This document shows, in pieces, positions 10,202-19,063 of a stretch of DNA of 64,000 nt (position 1 is its first letter; the number at the start of each line of letters is the position of its first letter). Made by a program: the position numbers and the translations under genes. Where the stretch lies: positions 1 through 64,000 of the forward strand of contig JBIQHF010000011.1 of NCBI GenBank assembly GCA_044508675.1, written 5' to 3'. Source of the DNA: Raineyella sp044508675. Its GTDB lineage: Bacteria; Actinomycetota; Actinomycetes; Propionibacteriales; Propionibacteriaceae. A model generated the notes under the pieces. That model did no database searches. It was given only the letters and a program-made list of their open reading frames with translations, and was not told the origin of the DNA.

Positions 10202-11029
10202 ATGTCCGCCTCCCCGATCAACCAGCCCGGGGCCGATGTCTCGGTCGTGTCCCCGCTCGGCATCACCTACCGCACTCTCGGCCTGTGGGCCGACCGCACT
10301 GCCACCACCGACTACCGGGAGGCGTGGGACCTGCAGAAGGAGATCCACGCCCGGGTCGTGGAGGGGACGGACCGGGGCACGGTGCTGCTGCTGGAGCACG
10401 ACCCGGTGTACACCGCCGGCAAGCGCACCGACCCGGCCGATCGACCGGTCGACGGGACCCCGGTGATCGACGTGGACCGGGGCGGCGACATCACCTACCA
10501 CGGACCCGGCCAGCTGGTCGGCTACCCGATCGTCAAGCTGCCGGCCAACGGGATCGGGGTCGTCGACTTCGTACGGCGGCTGGAGGAGGCGCTGATCCGT
10601 ACGCTCGCCGAGCTCGACATCACCGCGGGTCGGGTGCCACACCGTACCGGGGTCTGGCTGGGCGCCACCAACACCCTGCCGGAGCGCAAGATCGCCGCGA
10701 TCGGGATCCGGGTCTCCCGCAAGGCGACCATGCACGGGTTCGCGCTCAATGCGGACATGGACATGAGCTGGTACGACCGGATCGTCCCGTGCGGTATCCG
10801 GGACGCAGGGGTGACCAGCATCGCGCAGGAGATCGGTGACTGCCCTCCCCTGGCCGAGCTGGCCCGGTTGGTGCAGCCGCACCTGGACCGGATGCTGCGC
10901 TACGAGCCGTACGAGGCCGCCCCGGACGTCGGTGTGGAGCACGAGCACAATCCGCAGACCGCCCACGGCCGCCGAGGCACGGCCGCCGGGACGACCAAGG
11001 ACACGGTGACGTACGGCTTGACCGTCTGA
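10202..11029 (+). CDS. lipB: Octanoyl transferase LipB
   Basis: LipB moves octanoate from acyl carrier protein to lipoyl domains, which LipA then converts to lipoate. The 275-residue product contains the RGGDITYHGPGQL substrate-binding loop, catalytic lysine region ERKIAAIGI and catalytic cysteine in VPCGI. The C-terminal extension after about residue 240, rich in His and Gly, is longer than in E. coli. The ATG at 10202 lies 52 bases from divergent coaE. lipA follows after 108 bases. Confidence 0.95.
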   Translation: MSASPINQPGADVSVVSPLGITYRTLGLWADRTATTDYREAWDLQKEIHARVVEGTDRGTVLLLEHDPVYTAGKRTDPADRPVDGTPVIDVDRGGDITYHGPGQLVGYPIVKLPANGIGVVDFVRRLEEALIRTLAELDITAGRVPHRTGVWLGATNTLPERKIAAIGIRVSRKATMHGFALNADMDMSWYDRIVPCGIRDAGVTSIAQEIGDCPPLAELARLVQPHLDRMLRYEPYEAAPDVGVEHEHNPQTAHGRRGTAAGTTKDTVTYGLTV

Positions 11030-11137
11030 ACCGATCCGTCTGGACCGATCCGGCCCGGCCCCGCGTGATTCACGCCCGACCCTGTCGGCGGACGGTCGTC
11101 GAGGGTGGCGCCGGAGCCAGCGGGTAGACTCAGCCGG

Positions 11138-12118
11138 GTGACGATCGCACCTGAGGGACGTAAGCTGCTCCGGCTCGAGGTCCGCAACGCGCAGACCCCG
11201 ATCGAGGAGAAGCCTGCCTGGATCAAGACTCGCGCGAAGTTCGGCCCGAACTATCGGGACCTGAAGCAGTTGGTGTCCACCGAGAACCTGCACACCGTGT
11301 GCCAGGAAGCGGGCTGTCCGAACCAATTCGAGTGCTGGGAGGACCGCGAGGCGACCTTCCTGATCGGCGGGGACCAGTGCACCCGGCGCTGCGACTTCTG
11401 CCAGATCGACACCGGCAAACCGACCGGCTACGACCGCGACGAGCCCCGCCGCGTCGCCGAGTCCGTGCAGAAGATGGGCCTGCACTACGCGACGGTCACC
11501 GGCGTGGCCCGCGACGACCTGCCCGACGGCGCCTCCTGGCTGTACGCCGAGACCTGCCGGCAGATCCACGAGCTGATCCCTGACTGTGGCGTGGAGTTGC
11601 TGGTGGACGACTTCCAGGGCAACCCGGATGCGCTGCAGGCGGTCTTCGACGCCCAGCCGGAGGTGTTCGCCCACAACGTGGAAACCGTCCCGCGGATCTT
11701 CAAGCGGATCCGTCCCGGCTTCCGCTACGACCGGTCGCTGAACGTGCTGACCCGGGCCCGGGCGGCCGGGCTGGTCACCAAGTCCAACCTGATCCTCGGG
11801 ATGGGCGAGACCAACGAGGAGGTCTCCCAGGCGCTGCGCGACCTGCACGAGGCCGGCGCCGAGATCATCACGATCACCCAGTACCTGCGCCCGTCGGAGC
11901 GCCACCACCCGATCGAGCGGTGGGTGACCCCGGCGGAGTTCGACGACTTTGCCGAGGAGGCCGAGCAGATCGGCTTCACCGGTGTGATGAGCGGCCCGCT
12001 GGTCCGCTCCTCCTACCGGGCCGGGCGCCTCTACCGCCAGGCCAAGGAGGCCCGCGGGCATGGCGCGGCGGTGCTGAAGATCCACGGGGTGAACCCGACC
12101 AGCGACGGGACGGCGTGA
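11138..12118 (+). CDS. lipA: Lipoyl synthase LipA (radical SAM)
   Basis: LipA inserts two sulfur atoms into octanoylated lipoyl domains. The product (326 residues from GTG 11138) has the N-terminal auxiliary cluster cysteines CQEAGCPNQFEC and the radical-SAM cluster CTRRCDFC, as required for activity. The start at 11138 (MTIAPEGRKLLRLEV) is preferred; an in-frame GTG at 11105 would add 11 residues with no family match. It follows lipB and precedes the DUF4191 gene, the conserved actinobacterial order. Confidence 0.95.
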   Translation: MTIAPEGRKLLRLEVRNAQTPIEEKPAWIKTRAKFGPNYRDLKQLVSTENLHTVCQEAGCPNQFECWEDREATFLIGGDQCTRRCDFCQIDTGKPTGYDRDEPRRVAESVQKMGLHYATVTGVARDDLPDGASWLYAETCRQIHELIPDCGVELLVDDFQGNPDALQAVFDAQPEVFAHNVETVPRIFKRIRPGFRYDRSLNVLTRARAAGLVTKSNLILGMGETNEEVSQALRDLHEAGAEIITITQYLRPSERHHPIERWVTPAEFDDFAEEAEQIGFTGVMSGPLVRSSYRAGRLYRQAKEARGHGAAVLKIHGVNPTSDGTA

Positions 12119-12187
12119 GCCGCCCGGCGACCGCCGACCCGACGACAACCACCCATCCGACCGCACAACAGCAAGGTGACATGACCG

Positions 12188-12976
12188 ATGGCCAAGAGTG
12201 AGGCCGCCAAGGCGCTGGCAGCGAAGCAGCAGGCTGCACGGCGGGCGGAGAAGGAGCGCCGCCGCAACAGTGACGACCCGCGCGACTGGGGTTGGTTCAA
12301 GCAGATCACCTACGCCTACAAGGCGACTGCGAAGGTCGACAAGCGGCTGCACCTGTGGATGATCGGCGCCTTCGCCGTGCCGCTGGTGATCGTCATCATC
12401 GTCGCTGCGCTCACCGCGAAGGTCGCCCTCAGCTGGGTGATGTGGATCATCACCGGCCTGGTTGCCGGCTTCGCCCTGGCGATGTTCATCCTGACCCGCC
12501 GGATGAAGCAGGCAACCCTGGAGCAGGCCCGCGGACAGGTCGGTTCGGCCGCGGCCGCCCTCGGCCTGCTCAACGAGAAGGTGTGGACCCACGAGCTCGG
12601 GATCACCGGCACCCGCCACCAGGACCTGGTCCACCGCGTGATCGGACCGTCCGGCGTGGTGCTGATCGGTGAGGGCGAGCCGGGCCGGCTCAAGCAGCTG
12701 CTCACCGCCGAGGAGCGCAAGCACCTCCAGCTGATGGAAGACCTGCCGGTCTGGGTCATCCAGATGGGCGACAAGCAGGGCCAGGTCTCCCTCGACGACC
12801 TGGCCAAGCACATCAAGAAGCTGCCGAAGTCGCTCGACAAGCACCAGGTCCGCGAGGTCAAGGCCCGGGCCAAGGCCCTCGATGCCATCCGTCCGCGGGT
12901 GCCGCTGCCCAAGGGCCCGATGCCGACCAGCGCCCGCCAGGCGAAGGGCAGCCGTCGCGCCCTCCGCGGCCACTGA
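12188..12976 (+). CDS. DUF4191 membrane protein
   Basis: The 262-residue product has a Lys/Ala-rich N-terminus, two membrane helices (about 55-75 and 82-102), and a soluble C-terminal part ending in basic residues. It belongs to DUF4191, found immediately after lipA in many actinobacteria, with unknown function. In mycobacteria the next genes are an RDD protein and glnA; here those lie 18.7 kb away (31718 and 32310). This suggests an insertion just downstream of this gene. Confidence 0.88.
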   Translation: MAKSEAAKALAAKQQAARRAEKERRRNSDDPRDWGWFKQITYAYKATAKVDKRLHLWMIGAFAVPLVIVIIVAALTAKVALSWVMWIITGLVAGFALAMFILTRRMKQATLEQARGQVGSAAAALGLLNEKVWTHELGITGTRHQDLVHRVIGPSGVVLIGEGEPGRLKQLLTAEERKHLQLMEDLPVWVIQMGDKQGQVSLDDLAKHIKKLPKSLDKHQVREVKARAKALDAIRPRVPLPKGPMPTSARQAKGSRRALRGH

Positions 12977-12993
12977 GCCGGGCACGCCACCAG

Positions 12994-14808
12994 ATGGCAG
13001 CGAACTTCGTCAACGCCGAGCACATCTCCAAGACGTACGGCACCCGTACGCTCCTCGATGACCTCACCATCGGGATCGGTCCCGGCGATGTGATCGGTGT
13101 CGTCGGCCGCAACGGCGACGGCAAGTCGACACTGCTGAGGATCCTGACCGGCCGGGAGGAGCCCGACACCGGCCGGGTCACCCGCACCGGCGGGATCTCC
13201 GTCGGCACGGTGGACCAGTCGGACGACTTCACCGCCACCGACACCGTCCGCGACGTCATCGTCGACGGCGCCCCCGACCACGTCTGGGCCGCCGATCCGA
13301 CCACCCGCGGGATCGTGCAGCACCTGCTGGACGGCATCGACCTGGACCGCGAGGTCGGGCAGCTGTCCGGCGGGGAGCGCCGCCGGGTCGGCCTGGTCGC
13401 GGTCATGCTGCACCGCCACGAGCTGCTGGTCCTCGACGAGCCGACCAACCACCTCGATGTCGAGGCCGTCGCCTGGCTCGCCGAGCACCTGCGGGCGCTG
13501 CAGACCGCCGACCGCGCGATGCTGGTGGTCTCCCACGACCGCTGGTTCCTCGACGCGATCTGTACCCGGGTCTGGGAGGTGCACGACGGCACGGTCGATA
13601 CGTACGACGGTGGCTATGCCGCGTACGTCCTGGCCCGGGTGGAGCGCCAGCGCCAGGCCGCGGCGACCGAGGCCCGCCGGCAGAACCTGATGCGCAAGGA
13701 ACTCGCCTGGCTGCGGCGCGGCGCTCCGGCCCGGACCTCCAAGCCGAAGTTTCGGATCGAGGCGGCCAACGACCTGATCGCCGACGAGCCGCCGCCCCGG
13801 GACAAGCTGGGGCTGCAAAAGTTCGCGATGACCCGCCTCGGCAAGGATGTCATCGACCTCACCGACGTGTCGTACGCCCTGCCGGCAGCTGCCGATGGGA
13901 CGCCGGGCCGGACGATCGTCGACGACCTGACCTGGTCGCTGGCACCGGGTGAGCGGATCGGCCTGGTCGGCGTCAATGGGGCCGGCAAGACCACGCTGCT
14001 GCGGCTGTTCGCCAAGGAGCTCCAGCCGGACTCGGGGCACGTCAAGCACGGCAAGACGCTCAACCTCGGCTGGCTGCACCAGAACGTGGAGTCGATCGAC
14101 CCCGAGGACCGGGTGCTCACCTCGATGCAGCGGATCGCCAATCGACTGGTGCTGGCCGACGGCCGCGAGGTGACCACCACCTCGCTGCTGGAGGACTTCG
14201 GCTTCAGCGGGAACCGGCTGCACACCCGGCTCGGGGAGCTGTCCGGCGGTGAACGGCGGCGGTTGCAGTTCCTGCGGATCATGCTGCACGAGCCGAACAT
14301 GCTGCTGCTCGACGAGCCGACCAACGACCTGGACATCGACACGCTCACTGTCGTCGAGGACTACCTGGACAACTGGCCCGGCACGCTGGTGGTGGTCTCG
14401 CACGACCGCTACTTCCTGGAGCGCACCACCGACGTGACGTACGCGCTGTTCGGGGACGGGCAGGTCCGGATGCTGCCGCGCGGGGTGGACGAGTACCTGG
14501 AGCACCGCCGAACAATGGAGGCCGCGGCCGACGCTGTCTCCAGTGCCGCCGCGGCCGCCACCCCGGAACCGGAGCGAGCGGGCCCCTCCCCCGCCGAGAC
14601 CCGGCGGGCGCAGAAGGACATGGCCCGTCTGGAGGGCCAGCTCGCCAAGCTCACCGAGCAGATCGAGCGGCTGCACACCGAGATGGCCGACGCCGCGACC
14701 GACTACGTACGACTCGGCGAGCTCCAGACCCAGCTGGCCGACCTGGAGGGCAGGCACGGGGCGCTCGAGGACGAGTGGCTCGAGGCCGCCTCGATGCTGG
14801 AGGCCTGA
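12994..14808 (+). CDS. ABC-F family ATPase
   Basis: This soluble protein of 604 residues has two ABC ATPase domains and no membrane segments, the ABC-F layout. The first Walker A is GRNGDGKST (about residue 37) with signature LSGGERRR and DEPTNHLDV. The second is GVNGAGKTT with LSGGERRRL and DEPTNDLDI. A charged linker joins them and a coiled-coil C-terminus (about 540-600) ends the protein. ABC-F proteins act on ribosomes; some give antibiotic resistance and others are housekeeping. The Uup-like coiled-coil tail is compatible with a general translation role, but the subtype is uncertain. Confidence 0.9.
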   Translation: MAANFVNAEHISKTYGTRTLLDDLTIGIGPGDVIGVVGRNGDGKSTLLRILTGREEPDTGRVTRTGGISVGTVDQSDDFTATDTVRDVIVDGAPDHVWAADPTTRGIVQHLLDGIDLDREVGQLSGGERRRVGLVAVMLHRHELLVLDEPTNHLDVEAVAWLAEHLRALQTADRAMLVVSHDRWFLDAICTRVWEVHDGTVDTYDGGYAAYVLARVERQRQAAATEARRQNLMRKELAWLRRGAPARTSKPKFRIEAANDLIADEPPPRDKLGLQKFAMTRLGKDVIDLTDVSYALPAAADGTPGRTIVDDLTWSLAPGERIGLVGVNGAGKTTLLRLFAKELQPDSGHVKHGKTLNLGWLHQNVESIDPEDRVLTSMQRIANRLVLADGREVTTTSLLEDFGFSGNRLHTRLGELSGGERRRLQFLRIMLHEPNMLLLDEPTNDLDIDTLTVVEDYLDNWPGTLVVVSHDRYFLERTTDVTYALFGDGQVRMLPRGVDEYLEHRRTMEAAADAVSSAAAAATPEPERAGPSPAETRRAQKDMARLEGQLAKLTEQIERLHTEMADAATDYVRLGELQTQLADLEGRHGALEDEWLEAASMLEA

Positions 14809-14985
14809 CCGTCCTCACCGGGACCCCGATGCACCCAGCCGGAGGGAGGTCCCGATCGCCCGTTTCACTGTGGGTGACGGTTCAACCATCGGTTACCTTC
14901 CGTCAGTAGGATCCCTTCGACCGGCGCTCGGTACGCCGTCCGCCTCCCCTCAGGGGCCATCTTCAGCCGAAGGGTTGACCCACCC

Positions 14986-16512
14986 ATGTCCACGAACCCC
15001 ACGGGGGATCCCACTCCGTCCGGCGCAACGTCCCGGACCGACACGGCGGCGCTTCCCGGTCCGGTCAGGACCGCGCTGGCGGTGCTGGTCTTCACCGCCT
15101 TCGTCATGATGCTGAACGAGACGACGCTGGGCGTGGCGCTGCCGTCGATCATGGCGGACTACTCGATCTCGGCCGCCACCGCCCAGTGGCTGCTCACCGG
15201 CTTCATGCTCACCATGGCCATCGTGCTGCCGACCACCGGATGGGTGCTCGAGCGCTTCAGCACCCGGTCGGTCTTCGTGTTCGCGACCGTCATCTTCCTC
15301 GTCGGCACGGTCATCGCCGCCCTCGCCCCCAGCTTCGCGCTCCTGCTGCTGGCCCGGGTTGCCCAGGCCATCGGCACCGCGGTGGTCATGCCGCTGCTGA
15401 TGACCGTGGCAATGACCCTGGTGCCGTCCTACCGTCGGGGCGCGGTGATGGGCCTGATCGCCGTCGTGATGGCGGTCGGACCGGCCCTCGGTCCGACACT
15501 GGCCGGCGTGGTGCTCAGCTTCACCACCTGGCATGGGATCTTCTGGTTGATGGTGCCACTGGTGGCCATCGCCGCCGGCATCGGTGCGGTCAGGCTGACC
15601 GACGTCGGGGAACGACGGGACACCCCCTTCGACCTGCTGTCAGTGGTGCTGTCGGTCTTCGCGTTCGGTGGACTCGTCTACGGGCTGAGCTCGATCGGCG
15701 TCATCGTCCGGGGCGGGCAGGAAGCCCGGATCGTGATGGCGTTGCTGGCCGTCGGGGTCGTCGGCCTGGCGCTGTTCGTCTGGCGCCAACTCGTCCGCGG
15801 ACGGGACGACCGGGCCCTGTTGGACCTGCGGCCGCTCGCGGTGCGGAACTTCACCCTGTTGGTGGTCGTGCTGATGAGCCTGATGGGGGCGATGCTCGGC
15901 GTGCTCAACACCCTGCCGCTCTACCTGCAGGGATCATTGCTCGTCACGGCTCTGGTCACCGGACTGGCTCTCATGCCCGGCGGGCTGCTCGAGGCGGTCC
16001 TGTCGCCGATCTTCGGTCGGCTCTACGACCGGCTCGGCCCGCGGCCACTGATCGGCCCGGGCATGGTGATCGTCACCGGCTCCCTGTTCTGGCTGTCCAC
16101 CGTGGACCAGGACACCGGTCTGTGGCTGATCGTGACGATCCACGTGATCTTCTCCGTCGCCCTGGCGATGCTGTTCACCCCACTGATGACCACCGCGCTG
16201 GGCTCGCTGCCGAAGCACCTCTACGGCCATGGCTCGGCGATCCTCAACACCCTCCAGCAACTGGCCGCAGCGGCGGGCACCGCGACGATGCTCACCATCT
16301 ACAGCGAGGTCACCGCCGCTGCCCGGGCCGGCGGGGCCCCGGAGACGGTGACGATCGCCGACGGCGCGAACTCCGCGTTCCTCGCCTCGGCGATCGTGGC
16401 GGTGGTCGCGCTGGTCGCCTCCCTGTTCGTCACCCGGCCCCCGAGTGAATCCGGTGCGGGCCACGCCGAAGCCGGGGCCGAGGGATCACCTGCCGCCCAA
16501 CTGGACTCCTGA
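14986..16512 (+). CDS. MFS drug exporter, DHA2 (14-helix) type
   Basis: The 508-residue protein has about 14 hydrophobic segments and the DHA2 pattern: NETTLGVALPSIM in helix 1 and WLLTGFMLTMAIVLPTTGW in helix 2. A motif-C-like GPALGPTLAG lies in helix 5. Such transporters export drugs or toxic metabolites using proton flow. It is convergent with amrS, leaving only 48 bases. There is no adjacent TetR-type regulator, and the substrate is unknown. Confidence 0.88.
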   Translation: MSTNPTGDPTPSGATSRTDTAALPGPVRTALAVLVFTAFVMMLNETTLGVALPSIMADYSISAATAQWLLTGFMLTMAIVLPTTGWVLERFSTRSVFVFATVIFLVGTVIAALAPSFALLLLARVAQAIGTAVVMPLLMTVAMTLVPSYRRGAVMGLIAVVMAVGPALGPTLAGVVLSFTTWHGIFWLMVPLVAIAAGIGAVRLTDVGERRDTPFDLLSVVLSVFAFGGLVYGLSSIGVIVRGGQEARIVMALLAVGVVGLALFVWRQLVRGRDDRALLDLRPLAVRNFTLLVVVLMSLMGAMLGVLNTLPLYLQGSLLVTALVTGLALMPGGLLEAVLSPIFGRLYDRLGPRPLIGPGMVIVTGSLFWLSTVDQDTGLWLIVTIHVIFSVALAMLFTPLMTTALGSLPKHLYGHGSAILNTLQQLAAAAGTATMLTIYSEVTAAARAGGAPETVTIADGANSAFLASAIVAVVALVASLFVTRPPSESGAGHAEAGAEGSPAAQLDS

Positions 16513-16529
16513 GGCTCGAGTCGTCCGCT

Positions 16530-16549
16530 ACCCGGAGCCGCAGCCGGGT
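16530..16549. terminator. Possible weak bidirectional hairpin between convergent genes
   Basis: ACCCGG (16530-16535) pairs with CCGGGT (16544-16549) around an 8-base loop, in the 48-base gap between the MFS and amrS stops. It is short, so the call is tentative. Confidence 0.35.
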
Positions 16550-16560
16550 CCGGGCCTTCG

Positions 16561-17649
16561 CTACCCGGACGAGCGCCCGATCCGGATCGGGATCCGTCGG
16601 GCACCGAAGTCGCCGGCCTCGGTGCCGAACCGTCCCGGCAGCTGCTGCCCGCAGTCGGGGCAGCGACCGTCGGCGGTGAGCCGGTAGGACAGGATCCGGT
16701 ACCAGTCGCGGACGATCAGCGTGCTGCCGCAGCCGGCGCACGAGGTGGTGTCACCGGCCCGGTCGTGGACGTTGCCGGTGTAGACGTACCGCAGCCCTTC
16801 GCCCAGGGCGATCTCCCGGGCCCGGGTCAGCGTCGCCGGCGGGGTCGGCGGGGTGTCGAGCATCCGGTTGTCGGGGTGGAAGGCCGAGAAGTGCAGCGGC
16901 GTGTCCGGGCCCAGCTCGGCCGCGATCCAGCGGGCTTCCTCGGTGAGCTGGGCGGTGTCGTCGTTGAAGCCGGGGATGAGCAGGGTGGTGATCTCGAACC
17001 AGACATCGGTGTCCTGGCGCAGGTAGGTCAGCGTGTCCAGCACGGTGGCGAGCCGGGCGCCGGTGACGCGCCGGTAGAAGTCGTCCCGGAAGCCCTTCAG
17101 GTCGACGTTCGCGGCGGACATGTCGGCGAAGAACTCCCGGCGCGGCTCGGGCAGGATGTAGCCGGCGGTCACCGCGACCGGCTGGATCCCGGCGTCCTTG
17201 CAGGCGGCGGCCACGTCCATCGCGTACTCGGCGAAGATCACCGGGTCGTTGTAGGTGAAGGCGATCGAGTCGCAGCCCCAGCCCTTCGCCGCCGCAACCA
17301 GGTCCGCCGGGGAGGCGGCATCGGCCAGCGCCTCCATCTCGCGGGCGGTGGAGATCTCGTGGTTCTGGCAGAACTTGCAGCCCAGGTTGCAGCCGGCGGT
17401 CCCGAAGGACAGGACGCTGGTGCCCGGGTGGAAATGGTTCAGCGGCTTCTTCTCGATCGGATCGATGCAGAACCCGGACGAGCGCCCGTACGTGGTCAGG
17501 ACCAGCTGATCCCCGACCCGCTGCCGGACGAAGCAGAAGCCGCGCTGTCCGTCCCGGAGGCGACAGTCGCGGGGACACAGGTCACATTGCAGGCGCCCGT
17601 CGTCCAGCCGGTGCCAATAGCGGGCGGGGTACGCCGAGTCGGTCATCAT
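16561..17649 (-). CDS. amrS: AmmeMemoRadiSam system radical SAM enzyme AmrS
   Basis: This is the radical-SAM member of the AMMECR1/MEMO1/radical-SAM gene trio, whose reaction is unknown. The 362-residue protein has an N-terminal CDLCPRDCRL cluster, the SAM cluster CNLGCKFCQN (about residue 88) and the FTYNDPVIF strand. A C-terminal extension carries two CxxC knuckles (CAGCG and CPDCG) that look like a zinc ribbon or extra metal site. Two adjacent ATGs (17649, 17646) are possible starts; GGAG is better spaced for the second. It is last in the order amrB-amrA-amrS, 58 bases after amrA. Confidence 0.9.
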   Translation of the reverse strand: MMTDSAYPARYWHRLDDGRLQCDLCPRDCRLRDGQRGFCFVRQRVGDQLVLTTYGRSSGFCIDPIEKKPLNHFHPGTSVLSFGTAGCNLGCKFCQNHEISTAREMEALADAASPADLVAAAKGWGCDSIAFTYNDPVIFAEYAMDVAAACKDAGIQPVAVTAGYILPEPRREFFADMSAANVDLKGFRDDFYRRVTGARLATVLDTLTYLRQDTDVWFEITTLLIPGFNDDTAQLTEEARWIAAELGPDTPLHFSAFHPDNRMLDTPPTPPATLTRAREIALGEGLRYVYTGNVHDRAGDTTSCAGCGSTLIVRDWYRILSYRLTADGRCPDCGQQLPGRFGTEAGDFGARRIPIRIGRSSG

Positions 17650-17707
17650 TCACTCCAGGCGAGTCGTGCTTTCCCCCAGCATGGCGCGGCGTTCAAGGGC
17701 CGGGTGT

Positions 17708-18268
17708 TCAGGGGACCGGGTCCCGCTCGCTGCAGTGGCCCACGGTGAAGCGGGAGAACCGCCAGTCCGGACTCCAGCCCCGCGGCTGGCACCCGGCCTT
17801 GGCCTTGAGGCGCCCCACGAACTCGGCCGGTTCAGGCAATTGCTCCCAGACCTGGGGCAGGAACGTGCCCTTGCGGCAGTCGGTGTGGAGCACCAGCCCG
17901 TCCACCCCCGGGCGCAACTGACCGAGCAGGTCGGCCTCGTCGTCGCACTCGATCGGCTCCTGGGCCGACAGCACCGAGACCTCCAGGTCGATGGCCGGAT
18001 ACTCCGCCACGGTCAGGGCGGGGAAGCGCGGGTCGTGGAAGGCCGCGGCGCGCGCATTCGCCCAGACGTCCTCGCCCAGGCAGCGGAACGGCTCGATGCT
18101 GCCGATGCAGCCGCGCAGCCGCCCGGCCAGGTGCAGGGTGACGAAGCTGGCGCCGGGTTCATCGAGCCAGTCCGCCGCCGGGACCTGCGGTCCGGGCAGG
18201 CACAGTCGGGTGGCGATCGAGGCTCGGGCCAGGGGCAGCACCACGGTGCCCAGGTCTGGTGGCGTCAT
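17708..18268 (-). CDS. amrA: AmmeMemoRadiSam system protein A (AMMECR1 domain)
   Basis: The 186-residue protein has the AMMECR1 hallmark LRGCIG (about residue 51) and downstream DPRFPALTV and GLVLHTDCRKGTFLPQVW segments, as in human AMMECR1. The conserved cysteine in LRGCIG suggests a catalytic or cofactor role, but the family's activity is unknown. Its ATG follows the amrB stop with no spacing (TGAATG), so translation is probably coupled. Confidence 0.9.
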   Translation of the reverse strand: MTPPDLGTVVLPLARASIATRLCLPGPQVPAADWLDEPGASFVTLHLAGRLRGCIGSIEPFRCLGEDVWANARAAAFHDPRFPALTVAEYPAIDLEVSVLSAQEPIECDDEADLLGQLRPGVDGLVLHTDCRKGTFLPQVWEQLPEPAEFVGRLKAKAGCQPRGWSPDWRFSRFTVGHCSERDPVP

Positions 18269-19060
18269 TCAGCCGACCCCGATCGCGGCATAGCCGACGA
18301 CCCGGCGCCGGTCGCCGGCGGTGTCGCCGGAATTGCACAGCCCGTACAGCTCGGTCGCCAGTGAGCGTCGGGCGGCACTGAGCAGCAGGCCGTTGAGTGC
18401 GCGGGCGCCGCAGGCCCGGTCCGGGGCGATCGGGCCGTCGAGTGCGAGCAGGCGCTGTACGGTCTCGGCGTCCAGCCGCTGCGCCTCGGCGTACGGGTGG
18501 TAGTGGGACAGGTCGGTGCTGAACACCAGCAGGGTCTCCGGACCGCCCCACAGGCGATCGACGATAGCGGCCACCTCCTCACCGCCGGTGTTCCCGACGG
18601 CGAACGGCACCAGCTCGAACTCCCCCAGCGCGCGCTGCAGGAACGGCAACTGCACCTCCAGGGAGTGCTCGGCGGCATGAGCCGGGCCACTGACCACCAC
18701 CTGGGGCAGGTCGGCCAGGTCCGGCCGGGCAACGGCGACGTCCCCCAGCGGCGTACGGAACCGGTTCGCAGCCGGGAGGGCCAGGCCGCGTACCGGCACC
18801 CGGTGGGTGGGGCCGAGCAGCACCACCCGGGTGATCTGTCGGTTGGCCGGGGAGAGGCGGGCGAAGGCGAGGGCGGCGGTGGAGCCGGAGTAGGCGTAGC
18901 CGGCATGCGGCACGATCACTGCCTTGGGCGCTGGGGCCCCGGCGGGCACCTCGGCGGCCGCCCCGGCCAGCAGGTCATCCACCTGGCTGGCCAGCGCCTC
19001 CGACGATCCGGGGTAGAACAGGCCCGCGACGGCTGGGGGTCGCACCGACATCGACCGCAT
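18269..19060 (-). CDS. amrB: AmmeMemoRadiSam system protein B (MEMO1 family)
   Basis: The 263-residue protein has the MEMO1 pattern: RPPAVAGLFYPG, VPHAGYAYSG, LLGPTHRVP, EHSLEVQLPFL and STDLSHYHPY. The His/Asp/Cys residues form the metal site related to extradiol dioxygenases (His in PHAGY and GPTH, His in DLSHY). It starts only 3 bases after the IclR-type gene's stop, so it is likely read through from that regulator. ATG 19051 is an alternative start three codons in. Confidence 0.9.
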   Translation of the reverse strand: MRSMSVRPPAVAGLFYPGSSEALASQVDDLLAGAAAEVPAGAPAPKAVIVPHAGYAYSGSTAALAFARLSPANRQITRVVLLGPTHRVPVRGLALPAANRFRTPLGDVAVARPDLADLPQVVVSGPAHAAEHSLEVQLPFLQRALGEFELVPFAVGNTGGEEVAAIVDRLWGGPETLLVFSTDLSHYHPYAEAQRLDAETVQRLLALDGPIAPDRACGARALNGLLLSAARRSLATELYGLCNSGDTAGDRRRVVGYAAIGVG

Positions 19061-19063
19061 ATA

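Noticed and set aside
10040..12985. 981-codon open frame on the minus strand across lipB, lipA and DUF4191
   Set aside because: It is antisense to three well-supported genes; its product is low-complexity His/Gly/Arg-rich sequence typical of shadow frames in high-GC DNA.
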